Source of the DNA: an uncultured Oscillospiraceae bacterium
GTDB lineage: Bacteria; Bacillota; Clostridia; Oscillospirales; Oscillospiraceae
DNA: 64,000 bases
Assembly (NCBI GenBank): GCA_910587505.1
Contig: CAJULD010000001.1
Span: forward strand, 97,855 to 161,854
Reading direction: 5' to 3'
Shown here piece by piece: positions 1 to 7,804 of the stretch. The notes under the pieces were generated by a model that ran no database searches, was not told the origin of the DNA, and was given only the letters and a program-made list of their open reading frames with translations. A program made the translations under genes and the position numbers. Each line of letters begins with the position of its first letter. The first letter of the stretch is position 1.

Positions 1-2003
1 TGGCTCTTGTGGACCGTCACCGCATAGGCCAGCTCCAGCTCCCCCAGCATGTCGGCGGTATAGGTAGCGGTCCGGTCATCAAATCGGATGCTCAGCAGCT
101 CCCCGCCGGGGTCGATGTCCTCCACGATCCCCACATCGCCGTTGAAGATTCCCGCGCCGGTGACGCCGTCGCCGCGCAGCCACAGCACGTCGTAGTTGTT
201 CCGGACCTGCATTACCCGGTCTCCCTTCCGGAAGACGGACTCCCCCCACACCTTCTGGGGCCTGTCCGGCGCGGGCGGATTCAGCGCCGCCTGGAGGGCC
301 CGGTTCAGCGCCCCGGAGCCCCACTCTCCCTTCCGGGTGGGGCAGAGGACCTGAATCTGCTCCGGCGTTACCCCCATGTTGTCGGGCAGCCGCCGTTTAC
401 ACAGCTCCACCACCAGCTCCACCGCCGCCGCCGGATCCCGGCGGCGCATGAAGAAAAAGTCGCTTCCGGCGGCGTTGCGCAGCTCCGGCAGCTGTCCCTG
501 ATTCACCGCGTGGGCCGCCCGGACAATGGCGGAGGTCTGGGCCTGCCGGAAAATCTCCGTCAGGTTTACCGTCTCCACCCGTCCCGAGCGGATCAGGTCC
601 CCGAACACGTTCCCCGGCCCCACCGAGGGCAGCTGGTCCCGGTCCCCCACCATGATGAGGCGGCAGTCGTCCTTCACAGCCGAGAGCAGCGCGGCCATCA
701 GCGGCAGGTCCACCATGCTCATTTCGTCCACGATCACCGCCTCCGCCTGGAGGGGGTCCTGCTCATTTTTCAGGAAGACCGTCTCGTCCTCCCGCCAGGT
801 CATGCCCAGGCACCGGTGGACCGTCTGGGCCTCCCGCCCGCACAGCTCCCCCAGCCGCTTGGCCGCCCGGCCCGTGGGGGCGATCAGCAGCGTCGTGCAT
901 CCCATCCGGTCCAGCATGGCCACAATCCCCCGCACGGAGGTGGTCTTCCCGGTGCCGGGTCCGCCGGTGAGCAGGACCACCCCCTGCCGGGCCGCCAGCT
1001 CCACCGCCCGCCGCTGGGCGGGGGCGTAGGTCAGGCCCTGCTCCGCCTCGATCTGACCAATGACGGCGTCCACCCGGTTCGCTATGTAATCCGGCCGGTC
1101 CGCCCGGAAGCGGAGCATCCGCTCCAGCTTCGCCGCCACCGCCGTCTCCGCCTCATACAGCCGCCGGAGATAGCAGGCCTCCACCTTCGCCACCTTTTCC
1201 CACCGGACCGCTCCCCGGCCCGTCAGGTCCTCCAGCGCCATCTCCACCAGCTCCTCCGGGCAGTCGATGAGGCAGGACGCGGCGGCGATCAGCTTGTCCC
1301 GGGGCAGGAAGACGTGGCCGTTGTTCAGGTTGTAGGTCAGCTCGAACAGCACCGCCGCCTCCACCCGCCGCCGGCTGTCCCCCGGCAGCCCCATGGACAG
1401 GGCGATGCCGTCCATGACGGCGAAGTCCACCCCGTACAGCTCGTCCACCAGCAGATAGGGATTCTCCCGCACCGCGTCCAGCGCGCCCCCGCCGTACCGG
1501 CGGTACAGCCGCAGGGCCAGGGGCATGGGCAGGCCGTTGGCGGAGAGGAAGTCCATCAGCCGCCGCATTCCCGTCTGATACCGGTAGCTCTCACAGATCT
1601 CTTTTGCCCGCCGGGGGGTAATCCCCCTGATCCGGGTCAGCCGGTCCGGGTCCTCCTCCAGCACCCGCAGCGTGTCCGCGCCAAAGCGCTCCACCATCCG
1701 CGCCGCCGTGGCCGCGCCCACCCCTTTGATGGTCCCCGAGGCCAGATACCGCAATATCTCGTCCTCCGTGGAGGGCAGATGCCGCTCCACCTGCCGGGCC
1801 TCCACCTGCTCGCCGTGGACGGGGTGGCTGACCCAGCGCCCGGCGACGGACAGGTCCTCCCCCGGCGCGGCGCAGGGAATGGACCCCACCACCGTCACCG
1901 CCTCGCCCTCCGTGGTCACCACCCGGAGGACCGCGTAGCCGTTTTCCCCGTTCTGATAAACCACGCCGGCAATGGTCCCGTCAATGACGCACTCGCCCTC
2001 CAT
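1..2003 (-). CDS. recD2: RecD2-type ATP-dependent DNA helicase (3' end outside window)
   Basis: This is a superfamily 1B 5'-3' DNA helicase of the RecD2 (RecD-like, RecBC-independent) family, acting in DNA repair and recombination. About 667 residues are visible; the C-terminus runs off the window edge, where family members are usually 730-830 residues. The N-terminal third has the RecD2 OB-like and helix-hairpin-helix region (GTIKGVGAATAARMVERFG). The Walker A motif GGPGTGKTT has its lysine near residue 353, and Walker B reads VDEMSMVD. The last visible residues (AYAVTVHKS) are the start of helicase motif VI. The ATG at 2003 is preceded by GGAAGGAGGA at 2011-2020, a strong ribosome site. Identification is secure; partners are not visible in the window. 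Confidence 0.95.
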   Translation of the reverse strand, partial: MEGECVIDGTIAGVVYQNGENGYAVLRVVTTEGEAVTVVGSIPCAAPGEDLSVAGRWVSHPVHGEQVEARQVERHLPSTEDEILRYLASGTIKGVGAATAARMVERFGADTLRVLEEDPDRLTRIRGITPRRAKEICESYRYQTGMRRLMDFLSANGLPMPLALRLYRRYGGGALDAVRENPYLLVDELYGVDFAVMDGIALSMGLPGDSRRRVEAAVLFELTYNLNNGHVFLPRDKLIAAASCLIDCPEELVEMALEDLTGRGAVRWEKVAKVEACYLRRLYEAETAVAAKLERMLRFRADRPDYIANRVDAVIGQIEAEQGLTYAPAQRRAVELAARQGVVLLTGGPGTGKTTSVRGIVAMLDRMGCTTLLIAPTGRAAKRLGELCGREAQTVHRCLGMTWREDETVFLKNEQDPLQAEAVIVDEMSMVDLPLMAALLSAVKDDCRLIMVGDRDQLPSVGPGNVFGDLIRSGRVETVNLTEIFRQAQTSAIVRAAHAVNQGQLPELRNAAGSDFFFMRRRDPAAAVELVVELCKRRLPDNMGVTPEQIQVLCPTRKGEWGSGALNRALQAALNPPAPDRPQKVWGESVFRKGDRVMQVRNNYDVLWLRGDGVTGAGIFNGDVGIVEDIDPGGELLSIRFDDRTATYTADMLGELELAYAVTVHKS

Positions 2004-2111
2004 CGCCCCGTCCTCCTTCCTTATGACCGATACATTTTACAGGCCTTAACAGGCATACATTCTTTTTATGGAACTCCCCCGCCGGCGGACTGACGCCCGG
2101 CAGGGAAGCCT

Positions 2112-2150
2112 GGAACCGGTATTCATAACCGGGGGATTTTTCCCGTCAGA
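2112..2150. repeat. Repeat family A, half unit
   Basis: GGAACCGGTATTCATAACCG followed by GGGGATTTTTCCCG. It shares ATTCATAACCGGG with the unit at 58911-58978 and lies just beyond the stop of the minus-strand gene at 2173. Only one end of the inverted-repeat unit is recognisable here. Confidence 0.55.
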
Positions 2151-2172
2151 CAGGGAGATGTTCCGCAGGGAG

Positions 2173-2502
2173 CTACAGCTGCTCCCCCACCTGGTCCCTG
2201 GCGCACAGCGTCACCCACCGGCGCTCCCGCGCCAGCAGCTCCGCCCGCCGCCGCCCTTCCTCGCTGAGTCCGCAATCCACCAGCAGTACTCTGCCAAAGG
2301 CCCCCTGCTCCCGCCGCAGCGCCTCCAGCGCCGCCACCTGCTCCTCCAGTCCGCCGCCGTCTCCCCGGGCGGGGAGCAGCGCCGCCGTTTCCACCCGCCG
2401 CTCCGGACCGGCAAACAGCACCGCCCGGACCACCGTCCAGATGATGGACGCCAGCCCAATCGCCGCCAGCATCGCCATGACCCCATCCTGCCACAACTGC
2501 AT
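2173..2502 (-). CDS. Small membrane-anchored protein of unknown function
   Basis: A 109-residue protein I do not recognise. One N-terminal hydrophobic segment (about residues 9-30, MAMLAAIGLASIIWTVVRAV) would anchor it in the membrane. The rest is charged and Ala/Glu/Arg-rich, with likely helices at residues 50-70 and a short CARD-like cysteine end. The start at 2502 is chosen because CAGGGAGGAG sits just upstream; an in-frame extension to 3033 exists but overlaps the next gene antiparallel in reading frame and has no ribosome site. It lies 59 bp downstream of the COG2426 protein gene on the same strand, so it is probably co-transcribed with it. The function is unknown. Confidence 0.7.
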   Translation of the reverse strand: MQLWQDGVMAMLAAIGLASIIWTVVRAVLFAGPERRVETAALLPARGDGGGLEEQVAALEALRREQGAFGRVLLVDCGLSEEGRRRAELLARERRWVTLCARDQVGEQL

Positions 2503-2561
2503 ACGATCTCCTCCCTGTGCTCTTTTACGCCAGTGTATGCGCGGGAGGAACGCCTTGACAG

Positions 2562-3047
2562 TCAGAACAGGCTGGCCACGCCGAAGGTCAGGGCGCTGAT
2601 GGCCACCCCGGCGATCAGCACCCCGGCAAAAATGGAGGGGACCGCCTTTCGCAGCGGCATGTCCAGAAACGCCGCCGCCAGGGACCCCGTCCACGCCCCC
2701 GTCCCCGGCAGGGGGATGGCCACAAACAGCAGCAGCCCCAGATATTTGTATCTGGTCACGGTGCGGCCCTTCAGGTGGGCCTTCCGCTCCAGCGCGTCCA
2801 CCAGGGAGTTGAGCCGGGGCAGACGCCGCCGCATCCATTGGAAAATCCGCCGGATGTACACCAGAATGAAGGGCACCGGCAGCATGTTGCCGATGACGGC
2901 GGCCACATACGCCGCCCACACCGGCAGCCCCAGCGTCACCCCGAAGGGGATCCCCCCCCGCAGCTCCACAATGGGAACCATGGAAACCAGAATTGTGAAA
3001 CAGAATTCGCCCACCGCCCCCTGGGTGAGCCATTGCATGATATCCAT
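2562..3047 (-). CDS. COG2426 small multi-drug export family membrane protein
   Basis: A 161-residue polytopic membrane protein of the COG2426 / small multi-drug export (Sm_multidrug_ex) family. The characteristic N-terminal block is present: VPIVELRGGIPFG, a re-entrant-loop-like segment reminiscent of DedA/SNARE-associated proteins. It is followed by hydrophobic segments at about residues 42-62, 105-125 and 135-160 and by the conserved IPLPGTGAWTGSL motif (about 110-123). The export role in the family name is weakly supported experimentally, so substrate and direction are unknown. The ATG at 3047 is the natural family start. It leads a two-gene minus-strand unit with the small protein at 2173. 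Confidence 0.85.
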   Translation of the reverse strand: MDIMQWLTQGAVGEFCFTILVSMVPIVELRGGIPFGVTLGLPVWAAYVAAVIGNMLPVPFILVYIRRIFQWMRRRLPRLNSLVDALERKAHLKGRTVTRYKYLGLLLFVAIPLPGTGAWTGSLAAAFLDMPLRKAVPSIFAGVLIAGVAISALTFGVASLF

Positions 3048-3194
3048 TGTACTTTTCCCTTTCTCTGGACCGTTTACTTTCCGGGCCGGCGGCGGCTCAC
3101 GGAACGGCAGCGGAGCCGTGCCTCTTTTCCCCGCCGGGCCTCACTTTTTTCAACTGCTTTGACTATACGTATCTCTGCGGAGCGCGTCCATACG

Positions 3195-3222
3195 AAAAGG
3201 CCCCGGCCCTAAAGCCGGGACC
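3195..3222 (-). terminator. Probable intrinsic terminator
   Basis: Read on the minus strand, GGTCCCGGC pairs with GCCGGGGCC and is followed by TTTT. It lies downstream of the phosphoribosyltransferase-like gene ending at 3418, in a 370-bp gene-free stretch (3048-3417) that otherwise holds only repeat units A and D. Confidence 0.55.
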
Positions 3223-3316
3223 TCTATGATGCCATTTTACCACATTCCAGCCAAAGCCGCAAGGGGTTTCTTGCGGGCGCCCGCGGGCCTGCAAAACGCA
3301 ATATATGCATACGGAC

Positions 3317-3353
3317 GCCCCCTGACGCAGGCTGTTCTCCCGCATCAGGGGGC
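3317..3353. repeat. Repeat D hairpin, copy 1
   Basis: GCCCCCTGACGCAG pairs imperfectly with CGCATCAGGGGGC. The same hairpin, with the arms exchanged, recurs at 11707-11742. Confidence 0.6.
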
Positions 3354-3364
3354 TGCACAATCGT

Positions 3365-3419
3365 GTATGGCGGAAAAAGGCCGCCCGGAGGGCGCGCAGC
3401 GGCGGTGAATACAGGTCCT
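3365..3419. repeat. Repeat family A, half unit
   Basis: Read on the minus strand it begins AGGACCTGTATTCACCGCCG and continues CTGCGCGCCC...CGGCCTTTTT. It matches the left arm of the units at 19978 and 58911. The repeat overlaps the TAG stop of the phosphoribosyltransferase-like gene. Confidence 0.65.
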
Positions 3420-4056
3420 AAAGCCTGGAATATCCGTAATTGTCCACCACCGCGTCCACTTCCATGCTCTGACGGCACAGAGGACACTCCTCCGGCGAAT
3501 AGCTGGCGTAGTCCGGCAGGTCGGCTGTATTGAACAGGGATATCACCGGCGTCCCCGCCGCCGTTTCCAGATGGCTGTAGATCGAGGCCACGCCCGCCAC
3601 GCTGCCGCCGTAATACTGTATGCAGCGAACCCCCTTCTCCACCGTACTGCCGGTGGTGATGGAGGCCAGGAGGAGCAGCACGTTCTTCCCCTCCAGCATG
3701 AAGCGGGCGTTGTCGCGGAAAATCAGCTTCCCGTCCGAGCTGACGTTCTCCCGGAGGAGATAGATTTCCCTGCCGGCATTCACGGAGTGATAACCGGACT
3801 GCGCCAGCTGGCGGGCCAGGCAGGTCCCGATCACCCGCGTTCCGTCCATGCACAGGATGGTATCCACCAGCATGGTTGACTGGATGCGCTGGGCCAGCTG
3901 CTGGGCCACCGCGTCCGCTTCCTGAAGGCAGGACTGCTGCCGGGTCACGTCAATGAAGTAGTTGATATGGCTGTGCCGGGTGGCAAAGTGTCCCCTGGCC
4001 ACCCGCAGCGTCACGTCTCCTACGCACACGGGGATATTAAAAAATCTGGGTTCCAT
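3418..4056 (-). CDS. Phosphoribosyltransferase-like protein with altered PRPP loop
   Basis: A 212-residue protein of the type I phosphoribosyltransferase fold, resembling orotate/adenine phosphoribosyltransferases. The PRPP-binding loop is recognisable at about residues 130-145 (LLLLASITTGSTVEKG). The two acidic residues that normally precede the TTG (as in DDVITTG) are replaced by Ala-Ser, so ordinary PRPP catalysis is doubtful. The C-terminus carries a CPLC pair and the segment VVDNYGYSRL, which I recall as typical of a clostridial orotate-PRTase-like group. The ATG at 4056 has AAAGGAGGTAACGGC immediately upstream and is preferred over an in-frame extension to 4155. Monocistronic on this strand. 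It could be a regulatory or nucleotide-binding paralogue rather than an enzyme. Confidence 0.75.
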   Translation of the reverse strand: MEPRFFNIPVCVGDVTLRVARGHFATRHSHINYFIDVTRQQSCLQEADAVAQQLAQRIQSTMLVDTILCMDGTRVIGTCLARQLAQSGYHSVNAGREIYLLRENVSSDGKLIFRDNARFMLEGKNVLLLLASITTGSTVEKGVRCIQYYGGSVAGVASIYSHLETAAGTPVISLFNTADLPDYASYSPEECPLCRQSMEVDAVVDNYGYSRL

Positions 4057-4615
4057 GCCGTTACCTCCTTTTTGTCTGCAGATGTTTACGGATTGAAGTT
4101 TTTTCATTATACCATATTTTTCCGCCGGTGTCCAGAATTTTTTGTGGATATACACAAATTTTTATGGAAGAGCCGCAAAAAATGTGGGCAGGAGAGACGA
4201 AATCTGACGCTTCTCTTTGCAGCACAGGGTTGGCGGTGAACCCGCCCGTTCCTCCTCTGGCATCTGCGCAAACCGCCAGTCGGGATAAAGGGTATACCTG
4301 TCGCGAAGGACAAATCCGCTTCCATCCACGGGGCAGACTTCCCGGGATTGGCCGGCAGGACCGGCGATCCGGTATTCCGGACACTGCAAAGCGCGGGGGT
4401 CAGGTGTAGACGCCTGACCCCCGCGCACAGTCCGGGAATCCATATAAAACGGGAAAGTGTTGGGCGCTGCCCAAACCCGCCAGGGGTTCCGCCCCTGCGC
4501 CCCGCCGCCTTTTGCAAAAGGCGGACGAAATCCTCCGGGAAGCTCCTGCGGGAAAATATATGGAATCCCTGAAGTTCTGTTCGATTCTTCTTTACAGGAA
4601 AAAGAATGTATGCCT
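4057..4615. other. 559-bp gene-poor gap with strong hairpin and repeat B unit
   Basis: No convincing gene. A near-perfect hairpin (GCGCGGGGGTCAGG, 8-nt loop, CCTGACCCCCGCGC) occupies 4391-4426. A palindrome GCCTTTTGCAAAAGGC lies near 4508-4524. A family B unit (AAGTTCTGTTCGATTCTTC ... GAAAAAGAATGTATGCC) lies at about 4576-4615 against the stop of thiT. A 93-codon minus-strand frame at 4162-4443 is open but has no ribosome site. Confidence 0.6.
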
Positions 4616-5209
4616 TTATGTCAGATCCTGCCCCAGGATATAGCGTTTCAGGGGCACGTACAGCAGCGCCGCGATGACCAGCGCCAGCAGGATATTGGGC
4701 AGCATGTAGACGCCGTTGTAGACCAGGGAGTAAAGGTACGGGCTGGTAAAGACGAAGCCCATCACCTCGGTGGGGACCAGGATTTTGTAGATCGTCACGC
4801 CGCTGATATAGTGGACCACGAACCGGGCCGCGCCGCCCAGCAGAGTCCCCGGAAAGATCCCCCACTGCTTCCCCCTGAACAGTCCCGCCAGCCCCAGGGG
4901 CGTATAGGCCGCCAGATAGTCCAGCAGCATGCACTGCCAGCCCCAGGCGTAGGCCCCGTCAAAGATCAGCTGCAGCAGGCCACAGGCGAAGCCCGCCAGC
5001 AGTCCGGGCTTCAGCCCCCAGCGGACGGCGAAGAGGATCAGGGGGAACATGGCGGGAGTCAGGGACCCGCCGTTGGGCAGCTGTACCAGCTTGACATAGC
5101 CGAGAATCTGGGCCAGCGCCACCAGGACAGCCGCCTCGGCCAGACAGCGGACGCTGAGACCGGACGCGCCCCCGCGGGCGCTTTCACTGGATCTGTTTTC
5201 ATTGGACAT
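4616..5209 (-). CDS. thiT: ThiT thiamin-specific ECF transporter S component
   Basis: The 197-residue substrate-binding membrane subunit (S component) of an ECF-type thiamin transporter. It binds extracellular thiamin and docks onto the shared EcfA-A'-T module, which is encoded elsewhere. Six hydrophobic segments are visible after a polar N-terminus. The thiamin-family blocks are present: GGSLTPAMFPLILFAVRWG near residues 47-65, then YAWGWQCMLLDYLAAY and a conserved GAARFVVHYISGV segment. The gene stands alone, about 140 nt downstream of a TPP riboswitch with a terminator, which independently supports thiamin as the substrate. The start codon at 5209 follows AGGAGGAAAC-type sequence. Confidence 0.93.
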   Translation of the reverse strand: MSNENRSSESARGGASGLSVRCLAEAAVLVALAQILGYVKLVQLPNGGSLTPAMFPLILFAVRWGLKPGLLAGFACGLLQLIFDGAYAWGWQCMLLDYLAAYTPLGLAGLFRGKQWGIFPGTLLGGAARFVVHYISGVTIYKILVPTEVMGFVFTSPYLYSLVYNGVYMLPNILLALVIAALLYVPLKRYILGQDLT

Positions 5210-5292
5210 ATGCTTGTTTCCTCCTTAGCACAGGGTGGGAAACACCTTTGCGGAAGGCGGCGGGGGCGGTCCCCCGGCCCGCGCCTGCGGAC

Positions 5293-5323
5293 AAAAAAAA
5301 TCGCATGTCCGCAGGACGCAGAC
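5293..5323 (-). terminator. Riboswitch-controlled intrinsic terminator before thiT
   Basis: On the minus strand GTCTGC-GTCCT-GCGGAC forms a 6-bp stem (one G-T pair), followed by ATGCGA and eight Ts (5293-5300). It lies between the TPP aptamer and thiT, as expected for transcriptional attenuation. Confidence 0.65.
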
Positions 5324-5349
5324 ATACGACAGGACACACCTCAAAAATC

Positions 5350-5440
5350 GCATTCCTACGCCGGCATTACCCGGATCAGGTTCGAGGGACCGAACGGCAA
5401 TACGTCTCATCTCAGCCGGCATGCGCCAGCGCCCCTTGGA
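5350..5440 (-). promoter_or_regulatory. TPP riboswitch (THI element) controlling thiT
   Basis: Minus-strand reading contains the signature blocks CTGAGATGAGA (P2/J3-2 region), TCGAACCTGATCCGGGTAAT and GCCGGCGTAGGAA. These match the conserved THI-box core CTGAGA...ACCTGA-TCTGGATAATGCCAGCGTAGGAA. The element lies between a promoter at 5451-5479 and a terminator at 5293-5323, upstream of thiT. Confidence 0.95.
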
Positions 5441-5450
5441 TTGTAAGAGC

Positions 5451-5479
5451 AGTATATCACCCCCGGCGTGCGCTGTCAA
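5451..5479 (-). promoter_or_regulatory. Sigma-A-type promoter for riboswitch-thiT
   Basis: Minus strand: TTGACA (5474-5479), a 17-nt spacer, TATACT (5451-5456). Transcription would start just upstream of the TPP aptamer. Confidence 0.85.
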
Positions 5480-5566
5480 GAGCGGCGCGCAAATTTGCGG
5501 TGTACCGGAGAAAACACTTCCCAAAATTTTCATAACCTGACCGGAAAGCGCGGCAACGAACAGGAA

Positions 5567-5594
5567 AGCCCCGTCCGGCAGGCCGGACGGGGCT
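5567..5594 (-). terminator. Strong hairpin, probable terminator after the AGCS gene
   Basis: AGCCCCGTCCG and CGGACGGGGCT form a 10-11-bp stem with a GCAGGC loop. On the minus strand it is followed by TTTCCTG, a weak U tract. It is placed between the symporter gene and the thiT promoter. Confidence 0.6.
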
Positions 5595-5602
5595 CAATCT
5601 TT

Positions 5603-5765
5603 AGAAGCTGTACCAACCGGCGGGAGCACCCATCCGGACGGAAAATTTACCGTCCGGACTGCGTGAGAAAAGCCTGAAATCCGTCAGGATTCCTGCGCTT
5701 TCCTTCCCTGCCGGCCGAAAATTTTTCCCGTCAGTCTGCGCACTTCGCCGGTTGGTACCGCTTCT
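5603..5765. repeat. Repeat family C, full-length unit
   Basis: A 163-bp unit bounded by terminal inverted repeats AGAAGCTGTACCAACCGGCG (left) and CGCCGGTTGGTACCGCTTCT (right). The right half, read inverted, continues GAAGTGCGCAGACTGACGGG and AAAAATTTTCGGCCGG, almost identical to the unit at 39497. An internal stem (CATCCGGACGG/CCGTCCGGA) lies at about 5631-5660. No transposase is encoded. Confidence 0.8.
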
Positions 5766-5780
5766 TATTTCCGGGAGAGA

Positions 5781-7202
5781 TTACCTTCTTAAACGTTTTT
5801 CGCTGTCGAAATATTCCCTGGTCAGCCTGAAGACCACGGGACAAAGAAGAATCAGGCCGATCAGGTTGGGAATGGCCATCAGGCCGTTGAGGGTGTCGGC
5901 AATGGCCCAGGCCAGAGACAGGTCCATGGTGGCGCTGACAATGACCACCAGCGTGAAAATGATCTGATACGGCTTCACTGCCTTCTCGCCCAGCAGGAAC
6001 TCCCAGCAGCGGGTGCCATAGAGGCCCCAGCTGAGGACCGTGGACAGGGCAAAGAGGCTCAGACCGACGGCGATAATCAGCGCGCCTACCCTGCCGCCCA
6101 GCACGGTGCCCAGCGCCTGGGCGTTGAGGGCGGTGGTGCCCTTGACGCCGTAGTTGATGGTCTCCGCGTCCAGGGCCAGCAGCAGGGTCAGACCGGACAG
6201 CGTGCAGATGACGATGGTGTCCATGAACACCTCAAAGATGCCGTACAGGCCCTGCCGGACCGGGTTGGTCTCGGAGGTGGCCGCATGGGCGATGGGCGCG
6301 GAACCGAGGCCGGCCTCGTTGGAGAACACGCCCCGCTTGACGCCCCACTCGATGCAGGTCCGGATGGTGATGGCGGCCACGCCGCCGGTGACGCCCCTGG
6401 GGGTGAAGGCGCCCTGGAAAATCATGCCGAACACCTGGGGGACTTTGGTGATGTTGGCGCCCACCACCAGCAGGCAGGCCACGATGTAAATGACGGACAT
6501 GACAGGCACCATGAACTCGGTAACCTCGCCGATGCGCTTGATGCCGCCCACCAGCACCACGCCGATGATGGCCATGAGGATCACTGCCAGCACAATATTA
6601 ATGGCCATCTCATGCTCCGCGGCGGAGGGGACGAAGGAACGGATGGCGGTATTGACGGCAGAGGTGATCTCGCCCACTTGCACCGCGTTGCCAATGCCGA
6701 AGGAGGCCAGACCGCCGAAGATACAGAAGACCGCGCCCAGCCACTTCCAGTTCCTGCCCAGACCATTCCTGATATAGTACATGGGGCCGCCCACCCAGTC
6801 GCCCAGTACGTTACGCTCCCGGAATTTCACCGACAACAGGACCTCGGAATATTTGGTGGCCATGCCCAGCAGGGCGGACACCCACAGCCAGAAGATGGAA
6901 CCCGGGCCGCCCAGTGTGACGGCAAAGGTGATGCCGGCGATGTTGCCGGTGCCCACGGTGGCCGCCAGCGCGGTCGTCAGGGCCTGGAGGGGCGTGACCT
7001 CGCCGGCCCGGGCGGTCTGCTTCTGGAACATCTTGCCCACCGTGTGCTTCATGGCGTAGCCGAACTTCCGGAACTGGAAGCCCTTCAGGCCCACGGTCAG
7101 AATGATGCCGGCGGTCATCAGCAGGACAAGCGCCGGAATTCCCCACACGATGTTGTTCAGCCAATCGTTTCCCTTTGCTATCGCATCATAGATCTGTTGC
7201 AT
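5781..7202 (-). CDS. AGCS-family alanine/glycine:cation symporter
   Basis: A 473-residue sodium- (or proton-) coupled amino-acid symporter of the alanine or glycine:cation symporter (AGCS/DAACS-like) family in the cytoplasmic membrane. The signature P-L-Q-A-L block and GTGNIAGI (residues about 85-110), the WVSALLGMATKYSEVLL segment and FSNEAGLGSAPIAHA are all present. About 10-11 hydrophobic segments cover the protein, which is a usual length for the family. The ATG at 7202 follows GGAAAAGGAGAGAG; a longer in-frame extension exists but covers repeat unit A. The tandem glycine riboswitch upstream indicates glycine (or serine/alanine use linked to glycine) as the physiological cue. Confidence 0.93.
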   Translation of the reverse strand: MQQIYDAIAKGNDWLNNIVWGIPALVLLMTAGIILTVGLKGFQFRKFGYAMKHTVGKMFQKQTARAGEVTPLQALTTALAATVGTGNIAGITFAVTLGGPGSIFWLWVSALLGMATKYSEVLLSVKFRERNVLGDWVGGPMYYIRNGLGRNWKWLGAVFCIFGGLASFGIGNAVQVGEITSAVNTAIRSFVPSAAEHEMAINIVLAVILMAIIGVVLVGGIKRIGEVTEFMVPVMSVIYIVACLLVVGANITKVPQVFGMIFQGAFTPRGVTGGVAAITIRTCIEWGVKRGVFSNEAGLGSAPIAHAATSETNPVRQGLYGIFEVFMDTIVICTLSGLTLLLALDAETINYGVKGTTALNAQALGTVLGGRVGALIIAVGLSLFALSTVLSWGLYGTRCWEFLLGEKAVKPYQIIFTLVVIVSATMDLSLAWAIADTLNGLMAIPNLIGLILLCPVVFRLTREYFDSEKRLRR

Positions 7203-7227
7203 AAGCTCTCTCCTTTTCCTTTCCTTT

Positions 7228-7366
7228 AGAACCTGTATTCCTGCCGTTGACCGCCGTCCGGGCGGACCGTTTCCCGCCATCCTGCGTCAATTTTTCTTAC
7301 AGTCCGTCAGAACTGCCGGGAAAAATCCCCGTCCATCCGGCATCCCGGGCTATGAATACGGGTTCT
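7228..7366. repeat. Repeat family A, full-length unit
   Basis: A 139-bp unit with terminal inverted repeats AGAACCTGTATTC and GAATACGGGTTCT. The internal text CGGGAAAAATCCCCGTCCAT (followed by CCGGCATCC) recurs in the unit at 27505. It sits between the glycine-riboswitch terminator and the symporter start, so it is transcribed in the leader. Confidence 0.8.
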
Positions 7367-7372
7367 TACATA

Positions 7373-7415
7373 CCAAAACAGAGCAGGAGAAGCGCCGGCG
7401 TGCCTCTCCTGCTCC
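7373..7415 (-). terminator. Leader terminator of the glycine riboswitch
   Basis: On the minus strand GAGCAGGAGA and TCTCCTGCTC form a 10-bp stem, followed by TGTTTTGG. It is located 3' of the riboswitch and 5' of the symporter, fitting riboswitch-gated transcription. Confidence 0.65.
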
Positions 7416-7461
7416 AAACAGAAAATGAAAGACTTCCCCCTTTCGGGGAAATATGTCAATT

Positions 7462-7628
7462 CCGTCCTTTTGCCTGAGAGATTACGGCCAGGCCGCTTGC
7501 ACCTTCGGCATCCGCCATTTGCGGAGTTCTCCAGAATTCCGTCCGCCCGCAGTCCTGCTGACCTGTACGATTTACGCCTTTGGTGGGAGGCTGTTGTCTG
7601 ACGTGAATGGCCCCCGCTCTCCTGCGGA
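7462..7628 (-). promoter_or_regulatory. Tandem glycine riboswitch
   Basis: On the minus strand, aptamer 2 (about 7463-7535) shows GGAGAACTCCGC, GATGCCGAAGGTGCAA and CTCTCAGGCAAAAGGAC, the canonical glycine-aptamer blocks. Upstream (about 7540-7628) GCAGGAGAGCGGG, CCACCAAAGGCG and TACAGGTCAGCAGGAC form a more degenerate first aptamer. It lies 5' of the AGCS symporter and 3' of a good promoter. Confidence 0.88.
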
Positions 7629-7656
7629 CATCTTCCGATATGTATTTGGTGAATTC

Positions 7657-7685
7657 ATTGTAACAGACCGGCCTCCTCCGCGCAA
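7657..7685 (-). promoter_or_regulatory. Promoter for glycine riboswitch-symporter unit
   Basis: Minus strand: TTGCGC (7680-7685), 17-nt spacer, TACAAT (7657-7662). Confidence 0.75.
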
Positions 7686-7804
7686 GTATGATTTTACAAA
7701 AATTTCACACTTTTTCTCTTGACATCCCTGTCCATTCGCACAAAAATATAGGAGAATGGAAAAATATTTCTCCGGATGGTTCTGATTCCGGAAAAGGAGA
7801 CGTC

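Noticed and set aside
9..2093. A 694-codon open frame on the plus strand
   Set aside because: Antisense to recD2, which has intact helicase motifs and a strong ribosome site.
2503..3033. N-terminal extension of the small protein at 2173 to give a 286-residue product
   Set aside because: The extension reads through the COG2426 gene in another frame and the internal ATG at 2502 has a good ribosome site.
4162..4443. A 93-codon minus-strand frame in the gap upstream of the phosphoribosyltransferase-like gene
   Set aside because: No ribosome site, its start lies inside a strong hairpin, and the product resembles nothing I know. A decayed gene remnant remains possible.
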